The notes: generated by a model not told the origin, from the sequence alone. Shown: positions 36,348 to 46,853, numbered from the stretch's first letter. The stretch is DNA of 64,000 nt from Corbicula japonica (GCA_038501625.1 JAZAYU010000010.1:6407380-6471379); one strand, 5' to 3'. Program-made: numbers and translations.

Positions 36348-36443
36348 GGAGATGACAGTGTGTTTGAGTGTGTTTCTAGCAATAACCAAGTTTCTATATA
36401 TACGTCTTACAATACTGGCAGAAGTAATTCCCGACTTGATCAG
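36348..36443 (+). CDS. Gene B exon 6: DOMON middle
   Basis: Acceptor TTAATTCAG, donor CAG|GTATTT, 32 codons, phase 0/0. GDDSVFECVSSNNQVSIYTS continues the DOMON beta-sandwich started in exon 5. Confidence 0.9.
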
Positions 36444-36449
36444 GTATTT

Positions 36450-37637
36450 ATAATCTATATCAACAGTGATTATTATGCTGGCACAAGCGTCATACAACCA
36501 AGAGCGATCCAGTGATTTAGATAGTTTATAAAGAGTTTTAAGATTGGTTTCCGTTTTTGTTACTAGTATTTATGATTTGGAGATCAGAAGACTGCCAAAT
36601 GTCTTGATAGTCAGACTAGCCGGAATGGTTGTCAATCATGTCTATGTGGAATTGTGTCACTTATGAATTTTTCATTTTTGGTCGGCTTTAATAATATTAA
36701 TCCAGTAATGATAATCCTGGTGCTTTATATATCGAACTGTGATATTACTGAAAATAAAATTCTCATTTTTAATGTTTGATTATACTAAAAAAAATCAAAA
36801 AGTGAAATATGCATATCGGAAATTTGCGCATTTAGAAGACATAACCTCAAAAGTAGACTTCGATTTCATTAAATCATTTTATAAACACTGAATTCGGAAC
36901 AATAATAGTATCTCTGGCATATTCAGGAAATAAATTATATTTGCAAATTAACTAAAATAACCCATGATACAGTAAAACACGAGCTATTTTTTCTGGCATG
37001 CTAACGATTGTTACAATGTAATAGTTTCATATTAAACGCATAATATATTTTAAGAGAACTTAAGTGTTTGATAAATCATTTAACGTTAATCATTCAATGT
37101 GTGACTCAAAGAGTAAAATATCTAAGGAAAAGAATGAAACATATTGCAGACCATCTTGCCTTATAGTGAAACTGTGTACACATTTTGAGAGTCGCAATAT
37201 ATTTATTTTATTAGACCTCAACAGTTTCTATCAAATGATAAGATTCATATGTTGAAGGAAAACGAAAATTTGGTGATATTAAATTTTAAATATCCAAAAA
37301 ACTGATAGTTATGCGGCATTTACATAAACGACAGGTTGAGGGTTTGTCTGAACATTGCAACTGCGGCAAGTGTTAGACTGGTGCACCCTAGATCCTGGTT
37401 TAAGCGCCTAGGGCAATATTGTTTTGCCACTTACCGTTCCAAGGCGGTAACCCCAAAAGTTCTTTTTTTTCGTTTATTGTTTGTCTTGTCTTAATTGAAA
37501 TTGGTCTTCTTATAACCCGTTCTCTGTTTTCCTCTCTACATTTTTGCTGCGGTGGGAGCCGGTCTTCTGGGTATGGCAACCCCGGAAAATTCATGAATAT
37601 TTTACATTTTTACGTTTTACTGTTTAAACATTACCAG
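36450..37637. other. Gene B intron 6 with an R1 copy
   Basis: AT-rich; R1 (minus orientation) occupies 37358-37612 and ends about 25 bp before the exon-7 start, so it supplies or crowds the branch-point region. Confidence 0.6.
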
Positions 37638-37833
37638 GCACAACTAGGCATCACTGATATGCGAACTGAACACAAAGATTGCGTGTTAACCTGTAAGTTT
37701 TCTCGAAAAAAGACCTTTTCTCTCGCGACTGTCACGTCCGCTAGGAAAAAACGTGAAACTGCGTCAGCTGCTACATACTTTGACATGAACAATGACTGGA
37801 CACTGATATATGCATCCGGAAAATCCTTTTCAG
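37638..37833 (+). CDS. Gene B exon 7: DOMON end
   Basis: Acceptor ACATTACCAG, donor TTTTCAG|GTATGA, phase 0 to 1. AQLGITDMRTEHKDCVLTCK, a basic linker (SARKKRE), then TYFDMNNDWTLIYASGKSFS. The C-V-L-T-C-K-F and F-D-M-N-N-D-W patterns are typical of the DOMON tail in FRRS1-like proteins. A second AG at 37647-37648 gives the wrong phase. Confidence 0.88.
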
Positions 37834-38116
37834 GTATGAACATTTAAAATAATATAGACTTGAATGATGTAATGATGTCGACTTTTTGTATTTGAGACAT
37901 TGAAAACGTTATCGATCAAAATGCAGAATACAAAAGTCAGTGCGCAGAGTTAAAGGTAGTACGGTACATTGTGTTGTGTTTTTGTTGCTGTTGTTTTCCA
38001 AAATTGTCTCATAACTAATCTGTTAATATAGTTTTTTTTAAGTTTGGTTGAGTATAATTGGAAACGATCGCATATCTGCAATAGCTTAGAGGTAAATGTG
38101 GTTTGGCACATTTCAG

Positions 38117-38230
38117 GGTATTTACAACAACATGATAAAATACCAACACGGTCAAGTCAAGTTGCTGACTTCCAGAGTGTCATGGATATCAGTGCCACCG
38201 AGGCCGACAACAAGTTAGTAAAAGCTCATG
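38117..38230 (+). CDS. Gene B exon 8: DOMON-b561 linker and first haem histidine
   Basis: Acceptor CACATTTCAG, donor GCTCATG|GTAAGT, phase 1/1. GYLQQHDKIPTRSSQVADFQ, then ATEADNKLVKAHG. The final H (codon 38227-38229) starts the first b561 helix and corresponds to a haem ligand. Confidence 0.9.
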
Positions 38231-38628
38231 GTAAGTTTTGTTATTATTGTTAATTTACAGTTGGATATCCTTTCTGCCTCGTAACCAGTAAATAAGATGT
38301 TAACATCATACATGGTTTTGTTTTTAAATATACCATAAATAAACTTCATTTTGCCAATCTATGGAAAGTTAAGAGAGCTTGGCTTGAAACTCTGTGTCTG
38401 ATACGTTATCACGGAGTTTCGTTCACTGGAATGAATTGTAACGTTAGAAAGCTTGGGAAAGCTTATTAAGATGTGAATATTATATGATAAAAACAAAAAT
38501 ACAAAATTTAATAAGGTCTTGATGTATTTATTTACTGGTTAGGTTATAATTACGTTTTCTGTTTCTGATTTATAAAGGTAAAACTAAACAGAGAGTTATG
38601 TGCTAATATATGCATGATATTTTACTAG

Positions 38629-38747
38629 GTATTCTGATGACATTGGCTTGGCTATTTTTTGCTACCCTTGGTATTTTCATTGCAAGGTTTTAAAAGACAG
38701 TCTGGCCGGAAGGAATGGAGTGGTGTAGTCAGAAACGATGGTTTCAG
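38629..38747 (+). pseudogene. Gene B exon 9: b561 helix 1, with in-frame TAA
   Basis: Acceptor TTTTACTAG, donor TTTCAG|GTCGGT. ILMTLAWLFFATLGIFIARF is a textbook first b561 helix, followed by TAA at 38691-38693, then an in-frame KTVWPEG and CSQKRWFQ that joins exon 10 (VHRVLM) as the family expects. Only one codon is bad. An alternative donor just upstream (GCAAG|GTTTTA at 38687) would avoid the stop but lose the conserved WFQ. Confidence 0.88.
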
Positions 38748-39473
38748 GTCGGTATTTATATCAACACAAGATTTAGATTCTAACCATAATTAAATATGAT
38801 ATCGTATATTAATCATAAGTTTGATTGTACACATTTGAAAAACCTGATGTTTTACACTCCAAAAATAGCCTAATAACTATCATTTTCTTACTTAAATAAA
38901 AATGTATTCAGTATATGCATCTTATTCTTATCACTTACTGGATTTAAAGGGGGAAAATTGTTGGATGCCCAAGTTAAAGCGCTTGTTATTGAGAAGACTT
39001 CAAAAGAGAGAAAAACAGAGAAGTTTAGATAAATTAATGTGTAGACACCTTTCTTCATTATTTTCTGATGTATGAATAATTTAACTTGACCCTGGATAAA
39101 GTTCCTCATTCGTTTATACATTTATTCGTAAATTCTGTATTTAAAGTAATTTTATTCTGCTCACCAATTACCACTTTCTTCTTATTTTCTAAGACTTATT
39201 CACATTTGCAAAGAAAAGAGAAACTATGAGGACTGATAAACAATTTCCATTATGTCGGAATGTTTAAAATTAAGTACATGTAGCTTATACAACATTTTTT
39301 TATAAAACGGAATGTCTTAAAATATGTATTGACGTTTGTGTCTCACAAGCGGTGCAAGGAATAAGTGGTAAGCAGTTGGAGCAATATAATACTTAAATAT
39401 TTTAAACCCAAGTGTTAAATACAAAAATATTATTAAAACGAACTATTTGTGGGTATATTTGTCTCCGACACAG

Positions 39474-39560
39474 GTTCACAGAGTCCTTATGGTGTTGACC
39501 TTACTGATAACGGCTGCTGCCTTCATCATCATTTTCGTGCATGTTCGAGGATACGCTTAT
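39474..39560 (+). CDS. Gene B exon 10: b561 helix 2
   Basis: Acceptor TCCGACACAG, donor TAT|GTAATA, 29 codons, phase 0/0. VHRVLMVLTLLITAAAF, then IIIFVHVRGYAY. H at 39477-39479 is the second haem-ligand position. Confidence 0.92.
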
Positions 39561-39958
39561 GTAATATATTTTTATTTTCTATAACATATTGTGCCTCCGA
39601 AATTGAATCGGATTAATCTACAGAAATATGGAACATATGTAATTGTGAACGTTAAGTTATAACCTCAAATTGCTAGCTTTTCTTGTTTTGCATTGACCAT
39701 GTTGACATAGTAAATAATAAAGGGAGGCAACGTCACTATACAATATTTTACAATGTTGAAATAAAGATAAAACATGTGTATCGTATCAAACAGTTGATTA
39801 CTGTGAAAAACTGGCAACACTGTTAAGAGGTATGCGGTCGAATTCTTTATAACCCATATCACAATAATAAAATGTTTGCAGGATAGAGTCAAAAGTGAAA
39901 ATAAATATCAACTGCATAGATCAGCATTTAGTAATAACAATTATAGTTTCTTTTACAG

Positions 39959-40039
39959 ATGGAAGACGACAACGCTGATAACTTTGACAAATCCCACCCC
40001 ATTCTAGGAATTATAATTATGGGTCTTGTTGTTATAAAT
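39959..40039 (+). CDS. Gene B exon 11: b561 loop and helix 3 start
   Basis: Acceptor TTTCTTTTACAG, donor AAT|GTAAGT, 27 codons, phase 0/0. MEDDNADNFDKSHPILGIII, then MGLVVIN. H at 39995-39997 followed by P matches the family's third haem ligand. Confidence 0.92.
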
Positions 40040-40398
40040 GTAAGTATAAAAATATAGAATAAGAAAATCATCCATGACTTATGAACATCATGCCTTTCCC
40101 GTTCCAAACCTATATGTCGATTCCCGGACGCCAACAGCCTCAATTTGAAAATAATTTCCTTCTACCTCGCACTCCGTAGACGAACACATATTAAAATATA
40201 CCATTGATTGCTAATATTTTCTGTCTTTTTCATGCTTGAAAAGAGGAACACCTTTTCAAAAAAAACCTCTTTTCACTGAATTTGTAGACCTATCTAATAT
40301 CTGATTTTGGAAAGTGAAATGTTAATCATCAAAATTCAGTGACAGGTGAGCAAAAACGAATAAGAGTAAGAGGCTTATTATTATTATTTAAAATAATT

Positions 40399-40647
40399 GG
40401 GGCGCGTCACGGGAAAAAGTACCTTCGGACAGTTTACGTCAATCCTTGAAATGACGTCATAGAGTTGAGCAGACGGCATTAATTATTATGCATTTCGCGT
40501 TAAAAATATCATTTTATTGTCAAAATGTGTAAGAAAAGCACTTGTTAGGTATGAGAAATTTAAAAATAGTTGTAAGTTCTTTCTAAATATAGTAACAACC
40601 CAAATGTCACAAAATATGACCGTAGGTACCTTTTCCCTCGGCGCCCC
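40399..40647. mobile_element. 249-bp MITE with 8-bp target duplication
   Basis: TIRs GGGGCGCGTCACGGGAAAAA and the inverted CTTTTCCCTCGGCGCCCC; both ends carry GGTACCT(T/A)CGG-like words. Flanked by AAATAATT at 40391-40398 and 40648-40655, a perfect 8-bp duplication as made by hAT-type transposases. Sisters at 55238-55487 and 59954-60203. Lies in gene B intron 11. Confidence 0.85.
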
Positions 40648-41030
40648 AAATAATTGTGATACAAAAACATTCACTGATTATATTCGTTAAAAACGATACT
40701 CGTACATATGTTTCATAATTTAAGAATTATTCTAATTCACTTTGTGTAAATGGGATAGGTTTGCTATTCGTTTGTGCATGTGAAAAGGTAGGTTGGTTTG
40801 CTGACGAGAATGGAAACTCACGAGAACTGTTTTTAAAGGCTTAAAGATTTTGATTTTATTTTACAGCTACAATGGTTAAAGTGTTATACAGTATGTCAAA
40901 AAGTATTGCTTGCATTTGTTGAAGAAAATCGTTTGTTAGTTATGAATTGATTACCTTAAGTCCAACAAAGTCCTTCTTAATTGGGTGAGTAATGGCATAT
41001 TGTTTTATGAACAGTCTCTCCTATTTTCAG

Positions 41031-41130
41031 CCAATAATGGCCCTATTTCGACCACACCCAGGGACTCCACGGAGACAGATTTTCAATGTTCCCCATACTT
41101 TTTTGGGAGTGTCGGCGCATGTATTAGGAA
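41031..41130 (+). CDS. Gene B exon 12: b561 helix 3-4 with fourth histidine
   Basis: Acceptor CTCCTATTTTCAG, donor GGAA|GTATGT, phase 0 to 1. PIMALFRPHPGTPRRQIFNV, then PHTFLGVSAHVLG. H at 41094-41096 is the fourth haem-ligand position. The next authentic exon is 5.2 kb away, past a transposon. Confidence 0.9.
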
Positions 41131-41559
41131 GTATGTACAAGGTTATAAAATAAAGAGTAAAACTCTTGAGAAGAGAGCTTGTGAAATGTGTTCAATTAAG
41201 TTTACAGTGTTTTTTCCTGCAATAGGTGAACACTTACCAATATCTAAACGTTCATTTAAAACCTAATTCCTATTCAAATTATGGTCAAAAGGTGAATTTT
41301 CACCTTACTAAAATGATAACCATAGTATAACATTAACATATATTCAAACTACTACTACGGAAGCCCATTGAGGCCATTTTGAGTTAGAAGTTAGAAGGCA
41401 ACGATTCGAACATAGATGCTAGATCTTAGAACTTAGGTCTTAGATCTTAGAAATTAGAAGTGAAAACACCATATTGAATGGAAGACAGACAAGAAGATGG
41501 ATGTGAGATAAACTGATTATTTTAATTCTTTTAATTTTATTTCTTATTTCTTATATCAC

Positions 41560-41670
41560 AGTAGCGTTGTTTGTGCCGTGTAGCGGCTATAAAAAGTCTC
41601 CCCGTACATTAAATCAGTGCTTTTATCAGTTACGTCCTTTGAAGTTCGTTGAGCACGATACTTATGTACT
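41560..41670 (+). repeat. SINE body fragment
   Basis: CACAGTAGCG(T/C)... GTCTCCCCGTACAT matches the body of the tRNA-derived SINE at 53765. Confidence 0.55.
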
Positions 41671-42012
41671 ATGTTAATAGTACTTCTAATATTGCTTTTG
41701 TTTAAATGTTTCGGCCAGTTTATAGATGGGTGGTTTCAATATCTCAGCCAATATAGATTTGGATATTGTTCAATGGCGTTATCTGTGATAGGCAGGTTTT
41801 ATATTCTCAGATCCCCTGTCAAAATTCTATTTTGTTTAGTTCCGCCCATTGTTGTCTCGTTTAGGGCAAACCCATTCTTTTATCTGGGGACCATACGCCG
41901 CTGAGCATGGAATGGTATTAATCTGAAAATACCGCATTGAAGGTTCCATGTTCACTATATGCATACCATCGTTTGGAATGGATCGAATTGTATTGTTTAT
42001 TGGTGTAGATAT

Positions 42013-42160
42013 TGAGTTGCGCTCAACCCGGGGCTAGACGACGTGGGCAGTAATATGCATTTCCATTACTGCCCATGAACAGGCTCAGTCAAACCTAGCC
42101 TGAAATATTTTCGTATGTGTCGTGTTCGATGGCTTTCAAAGTTCCCTTTTCACTTATTTT
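42013..42160 (+). repeat. R2 repeat copy
   Basis: TTGCGCTCAACCCGGGGCTA, then ACTGCCCATGAACAGGCTCA and CAAAGTTCCCTTTT. Related copies at 27645, 33239, 46984, 53157-53590 (minus) and 54300. Confidence 0.6.
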
Positions 42161-42398
42161 CAAGAATTGGTGAGATATAGCTATTAAGTTAAAAATCAGG
42201 TGATTATATCGGTACAACTTCAAGGGCCGAGTCAAAACAATCAATTTCAATAGGCATATATAACTGGCTGGGACGAAATTCAAAAGTGGTTTTTTAGCCA
42301 ATTCAAACTAGTTTAGCCAAATACGGCTAAAATAGATCTTCAAGATGACAATTTGAAGAGCAACTTGAGGTTCAACCTAATTACTTCTTTTACTTCAG

Positions 42399-42487
42399 AG
42401 AAAGAGGAAAGGAATGCGAAAATAAAGGCAGAATTAAACTTTATGTCATCTAACAGAGGTTTCTGTAGAAAACGAAGGAATGTAAAG
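42399..42487 (+). CDS. Candidate alternative exon of gene B inside the transposon
   Basis: Preceded by TTTTACTTCAG, followed by GTATTA. In the phase left by exon 12 it reads K-KEERNAKIKAELNFMSSNR, then GFCRKRRNVK, and ends in phase 0. It could create a b561-truncated isoform with a basic tail together with 43485-43529. The fit may be chance. Confidence 0.3.
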
Positions 42488-43099
42488 GTATTATATTTGA
42501 GTATTTAGACACTCGGCTCATTTGCAAATAAATGACCTCAGAAAATATGTCAGATTATTTAACATGGAGGTGTTGTATTTAGTGAGCATCGATAACCAAT
42601 TCAATAAGGTGTAACTCATTAATTCATATGAAAATTCTATAGTTCATGGTCTATTTAGTTTCTCAAGTATCCCTATCAATGATAAAAGTAACGGTCACAT
42701 GAACTGTACATTCGCATAAAGTCAATTTTCGTGCTAGGTTTATTTTTATCTCACCAGAATTTTGTGACAAGGTGACTTTTGCGATCAAACTTAGTCTGGC
42801 TGGCTGGCATGCAGGCAGTCTGGCCTTTTTTCAGTCTATCTGTCTGTCTGTCGTTTCGTCTATTTGTCCATCTGTCTTTCTGACAAAATCCAAGGCCAAA
42901 AGTCGAATTTCAACAAAAGTTGTGGGAATTACATATTGGTTGATGTTCTTTCAAAGATATAAAAATAATTCATTTCTTTTAAAAATCTGTTTGATTTTAA
43001 TGAAATTTGCTATGTTTATTCTCTTTTTAAAGTTGTTGCTATGGAAACCAAAGTATTTGCAATCAAGGGAATGTCAATGTCACCACTGACTTACATCAG

Positions 43100-43350
43100 C
43101 AACCTATCAACCATTTATTTTCTTTGAAACCATTTACTTTTATATCAACCAGTGACTTCCCAAGCCAACAAGTGACTCCAGGTAGCCATTGATTCTTATC
43201 AACATGTGACCCCCATAGCATCCATCAATTTTCCTCTAGGCCATTGACTTCAATGCAACAATTGCTTTTCCTTAGCAACCATTAATTCAATACCAACAAA
43301 GTATTCTTAGCGACCAGTGACTTTCAAAGTTACAGTTGACTTTAGTAACC
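43100..43350. repeat. Degenerate ~25-35-bp tandem repeat
   Basis: Words such as AACCA(T/G)TGACTT(C/T) and CCAACAAGTGACT recur many times with drift. Confidence 0.55.
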
Positions 43351-43484
43351 AGGAAAAGGGAGAGGTGAGCAGTTCAATGTAGTTGTCAAAATAACTGTAA
43401 GCAAATTACCTTTGAAAGTGTAACTTAGGTATTTGGAAATTATCTTTTTATCAATTTATCTCAACTAATTAAAATATGTTTCAG

Positions 43485-43529
43485 CTTTGTAGGAACCTGA
43501 TGAGAAGGAGGAGAAAAAAGAACTTATGA
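43485..43529 (+). CDS. Candidate terminal exon following 42399-42487
   Basis: Acceptor ATATGTTTCAG; LCRNLMRRRRKKNL then TGA at 43527. Phase 0, consistent with 42399-42487. A very basic tail. Low confidence. Confidence 0.25.
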   Translation, partial: LCRNLMRRRRKKNL

Positions 43530-44397
43530 TTAAACAAAATAATTCGTAGAACAACAGTTTCAGTTTGAGGAGCAAAGCTGTATTACCCGGGCTGATTAAA
43601 TGGCATAAAGTGACAAAAGTGACACCATAAATCCATTCAAAAAAGGATTTTATTCATCAAATGGAACATGCATTAAATGTTTCGTAACACCCTTTCATTG
43701 AATACCAATTTATACAATGATTCGCTTTCTTTTTTATTTTTGACAATAATTGGCATAATGCAATTCAATTTACGCGAACGAATGGCCTCATTATACGGGA
43801 TTTTGGTGGCTCTTTTAGAAGATCTTACTTCACTGGTAGCAGTTGCGTTGGAATAAGTGGCCGCTTTAGATGATCCAACTTCATCTGTAGCAGCGGTTAT
43901 GTTATTTGATGCTGTTTTACCTGTTTACCATAAATTTTAAAATATAACTTGAGTATTTCTTATTTTTTACCATTTAAGTTTAAATGCACACGTAACAATT
44001 CTTGACTTCTTAAACAATTTCCTTAATTTGGATTATTTGGTCATGACCTACAGATGACGGTGCTTAAATAATATTTATTTCTCGAAACTGATATTGAGTA
44101 TTTCTTAAATTTTCGGCTCATATTCAAAAATACATAAATTGTATTGATATTTCCCCATAACTTTGAAATTTCTTGACCTTTTGTACTCCTTTTTATACAA
44201 AGGAATCCCTGAGATAAGCATTCTTTGAATATTTGACCTGAAGATAACATTGAACTTAATTAAATAAGTATTTTGTTTCATTTTTTTGTAGTTAACTGTT
44301 ACTTAAATAAAGTTTTATGTTTAAGAATGGAGTTATTTTTCCTTCTTTAAGCTTCATATTTGAAAAGCATGACCGATTTTTTGAAAATTTCTGTCTA

Positions 44398-44545
44398 GGA
44401 TCTAATGTCAAAGTTCTAATAACAAAGTTCTAAGAACTAAGTTCTAAGTACTAAGTTCTAATGTCCAAGTTCTAATATCTAAGTTCTAAGAACTAAGTTC
44501 TAATGTCTAAGTTCTAATAACTTTATTCTAAGACCTTAGTTAATA
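44398..44545. repeat. Array of AAGTTCTAAGAACT-type words inside the transposon
   Basis: About a dozen near-repeats of AAGTTCTAA(G/T), many forming AGTTCTAAGAACT palindromes. The same word makes up the inner parts of both TIRs (41430-41460 and 46205-46250), so these are plausibly subterminal transposase sites or the end of a nested shorter relative. Confidence 0.75.
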
Positions 44546-44839
44546 TCATATATTTTATAGCTAGTCTTCGCATGTATGGTCGAAATTCTATTTAGTTATG
44601 CGATCCATTATATATGATCCCAATTTGGAACCAAGAGCAGGTCACACCATCAAACATTTTTGCAAAATTATGCCCCTTTGTCACCTATGGAAATTGTAGC
44701 AAATAGTATTTCAATACTATATAAGACAAAACATTTTCTTCTAATATACTTCTATTATGATGACCACAAGCGGTATCCAACAATTTAATACGTTTTCTGA
44801 CAATAAGCATAATTAGCACAAAATATATATCATTTTCGA

Positions 44840-45500
44840 CTATGACAGACAGGTTGAATGGTCAGTAATCACACGAATATTGTGAGCGTTCCACTGCTGA
44901 GCTATGTCGAGTTCTGCTTGGATCAATCCATTAAACGATATCCGAGGCATTTTAATGTGTATAAGACGTGTTGAATCCAAACGTTTACGTCCAGTAGATC
45001 CTTGCAAAATGAAATCCACCAGCGGACCCTATATCTACTAAATAATCCCACCAGGATTCTATACGCTGATTTGCTACACTCTTTTCATACATAAACATTT
45101 TCAATTTAATAAATGGTTGAAGCAGTGCTATCGTCAAATTTTCAGTTCCTCTACCGCAACGAAGAAGCATACGGGCAATGCCAAATTCGTTTAATGTGTC
45201 TAGGTAGTATGACGCTATTACTGCGGGTGTGTTGTTGCTGTTTGATATGACATTCGAGACATCTTCGGCGTGATAATCGGTGTGCTTTGTGTTCACTAGT
45301 TCCTTTGAGATCGATTTCATCGATTTCTCATTACAGACACCACAAGTCGGTAGTCAGTCACTAACTTTTGCCACATCGAACGATAACCACACACTCCTCT
45401 AGATTTCTACAACTCAGGTTTACGTGTTTTGCGTCGGGCAAGATTGTTATCTTTCAGTATACGCTTAAGTTGACGCAAGCTAAGTTTACTATCACGCACA
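44840..45500 (-). pseudogene. Decayed integrase/transposase (rve fold)
   Basis: Minus strand, from about 45500: LSLRQLKRILKDNNLARRKT (helix-turn-helix-like), GVCGYRSMWQKL (GYRxMW motif), then a long open part (45320-44985) with NNTPAVIASYYLDTLNEFGI, CGRGTENLTIALLQ and NQRIESWWDYL, then RISFNGLIQAELDIAQQWNA further down. These are hallmarks of an IS3-like rve integrase found in eukaryotic DNA transposons. Frameshifts and stops break it in at least three places; RCGRGTEN has G where an Asp of the DDE triad is expected (usually R-x-D-x-GTEN). Confidence 0.75.
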
Positions 45501-45562
45501 ATATACAATAACAAAATAATATCATTGTATGAAAAGCTATAGAATAAGTAATGCTTAAAAGT

Positions 45563-45679
45563 TTAAATGCGTCCTTTGAGAATGACAGCTAAATACGTGA
45601 TCACAACACTAGTTACTGGCGTAATAACAAGCAGCCTAATCCCAAACGTCCATGCCCATTTAGTGACCATTTTTGTCGT
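45563..45679 (-). other. Orphan exon-like segment with one membrane helix
   Basis: Acceptor TTCTTTCTTTTCCAG on the minus strand, then TTKMVTKWAWTFGIRLLVIT and VVITYLAVILKGRI, stop at 45563-45565; 38 codons, consistent with a phase-0 terminal exon. It resembles in layout (not clearly in sequence) the final exon of the FRRS1-like genes. Its partner exons were not found. Confidence 0.3.
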
Positions 45680-46374
45680 CTGGAAAAGAAAGAAAAGAGA
45701 AGATACAGCAATAGGAAAAATAATAAAATTATAATACTCCGTAGAGAACCGATAGTATCAATTAATTATACAACTGACAGTTCGTGATACCTTTTTAAAT
45801 ATCGTTCCAAATTTTGACAAAGGGGGTAATGCAACAGATACTTGGGTTATTGTAACAGGGAGCCCCTGTGTATAAACGACCATCTAGAACAGTTGGATAG
45901 GAAAGCCTAATAATACACATTAATACATATTAAAAATAAAGCTGACTGACTGAATGATTGACGGAAAGCGGAGTTAGACACACCTCCTTTTAACAATCAC
46001 ACAAAACACCTCTAATGCGACCTACCATACATTTATTGGTAAATATACTATCAAGATCAAAATTACACTATCGCCTGGATAGAATTCTTATGAAAATATC
46101 ATCAATGAATTATAACTCACCCCTTGTTGTGGATTTTCATGTCTACCTGCCTCTGTTGATATTCTTGAAAAAATGGCGTCTCCCGGTTTCAAGAGATTTC
46201 GACATTCTCAGTTCTAAGACCTAAGTTCTAAGACCTAACATCTAAGTTAGAATTGTTGCCTTGTAACTTCTAACTCAAAATGGCCCCAATGGGCTTCCGC
46301 AGGTAAATATTCAAAATCTACATTTAACTTGTTATTTAACTGAAATATTAATAGTTAAATATACTGGTAAGAAG

Positions 46375-46515
46375 AATTGCTTGTGAACCTGTTTTCTGGC
46401 ACCGGACTACCTCCCGCCCAGACACCTTCCTATGTCTGGATCCTGTTATATATTTTCGTTGCTTGGATGCTCTTCATCGAGTTTGTTTCTCATTTATATG
46501 AGAGGAATATAAAAG
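46375..46515 (+). CDS. Gene B exon 13: b561 last helix
   Basis: Acceptor GGTAAGAAG, donor AAAAG|GTAAGT, phase 1/1. K-LLVNLFSGTGLPPAQTPS, then VWILLYIFVAWMLFIEFVS. The LFxGxxLP motif plus a long helix is the usual end of the FRRS1 b561 domain. The acceptor lacks a good pyrimidine tract and lies only 73 bp from the transposon's right end, so the insertion may have weakened it. Confidence 0.85.
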
Positions 46516-46785
46516 GTAAGTTTTACAAAATTTTTACATACGTATTAAATTCTAAAATCTCCAAATATGAATGTTTTGTATGTCAATAGAATGTTCAAGT
46601 TTCAATGATTAAGGATTTGGTGTAGTTTTTTTTCTTAATTCATAAAATTGTTAAATTTAAATATAATAAAATATCACATTAGTTGCAGATCGTCTAAACT
46701 AGAGTATACAAAAACTAAAAGTTATAGATATGACAATTTATTCTTACAGACTGAAACAATATAATTATTCAATTATGTTTTACAG

Positions 46786-46853
46786 AGCCGAAAGCAAATT
46801 CATATGAATTGAAAAACATGAGTAAAGACCTATAGAAACCTTTCCCTGACCAG
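46786..46853 (+). pseudogene. Gene B exon 14: cytosolic linker, with in-frame TAG
   Basis: Acceptor ATGTTTTACAG, donor GACCAG|GTAAGC, 68 bases as in gene A. E-PKANSYELKNMSKDL, then TAG at 46833-46835 where gene A has TAT (Tyr). The six codons after it remain in frame to the donor. Confidence 0.88.

Larger units (their letters stand above)
41355..46302 (-). mobile_element. ~4.95-kb TIR transposon in gene B intron 12 with decayed rve integrase
   Basis: The left end CTACGGAAGCCCATTGAGGC (41355) and right end GGGGCC...GGGCTTCCGCAG (to 46302) are inverted repeats extending about 95 bp through GAGTTAGAAGTTAGAAGGCA and a run of TTAGAACTTAGGTCTTAGA words. The interior holds an rve-family integrase fragment on the minus strand (44840-45500). 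ATATTCAAA-like words lie outside both ends but are not at matching distances, so no target duplication is assigned. The IS3-like integrase points to an IS3EU-type element; that class name is my inference. Confidence 0.7.

Noticed and set aside
42820..43089. 105-codon frame with CLSVVSSICPSV repeats
   Set aside because: Derived from a CTGT-rich simple repeat; not a protein signature.
38691..46835. TAA and TAG inside coding exons read as a sense-codon genetic code
   Set aside because: Gene A and gene B end at TAA in the expected place and the surrounding DNA is clearly metazoan, so disruption is simpler than recoding. TGA-based selenocysteine does not apply.
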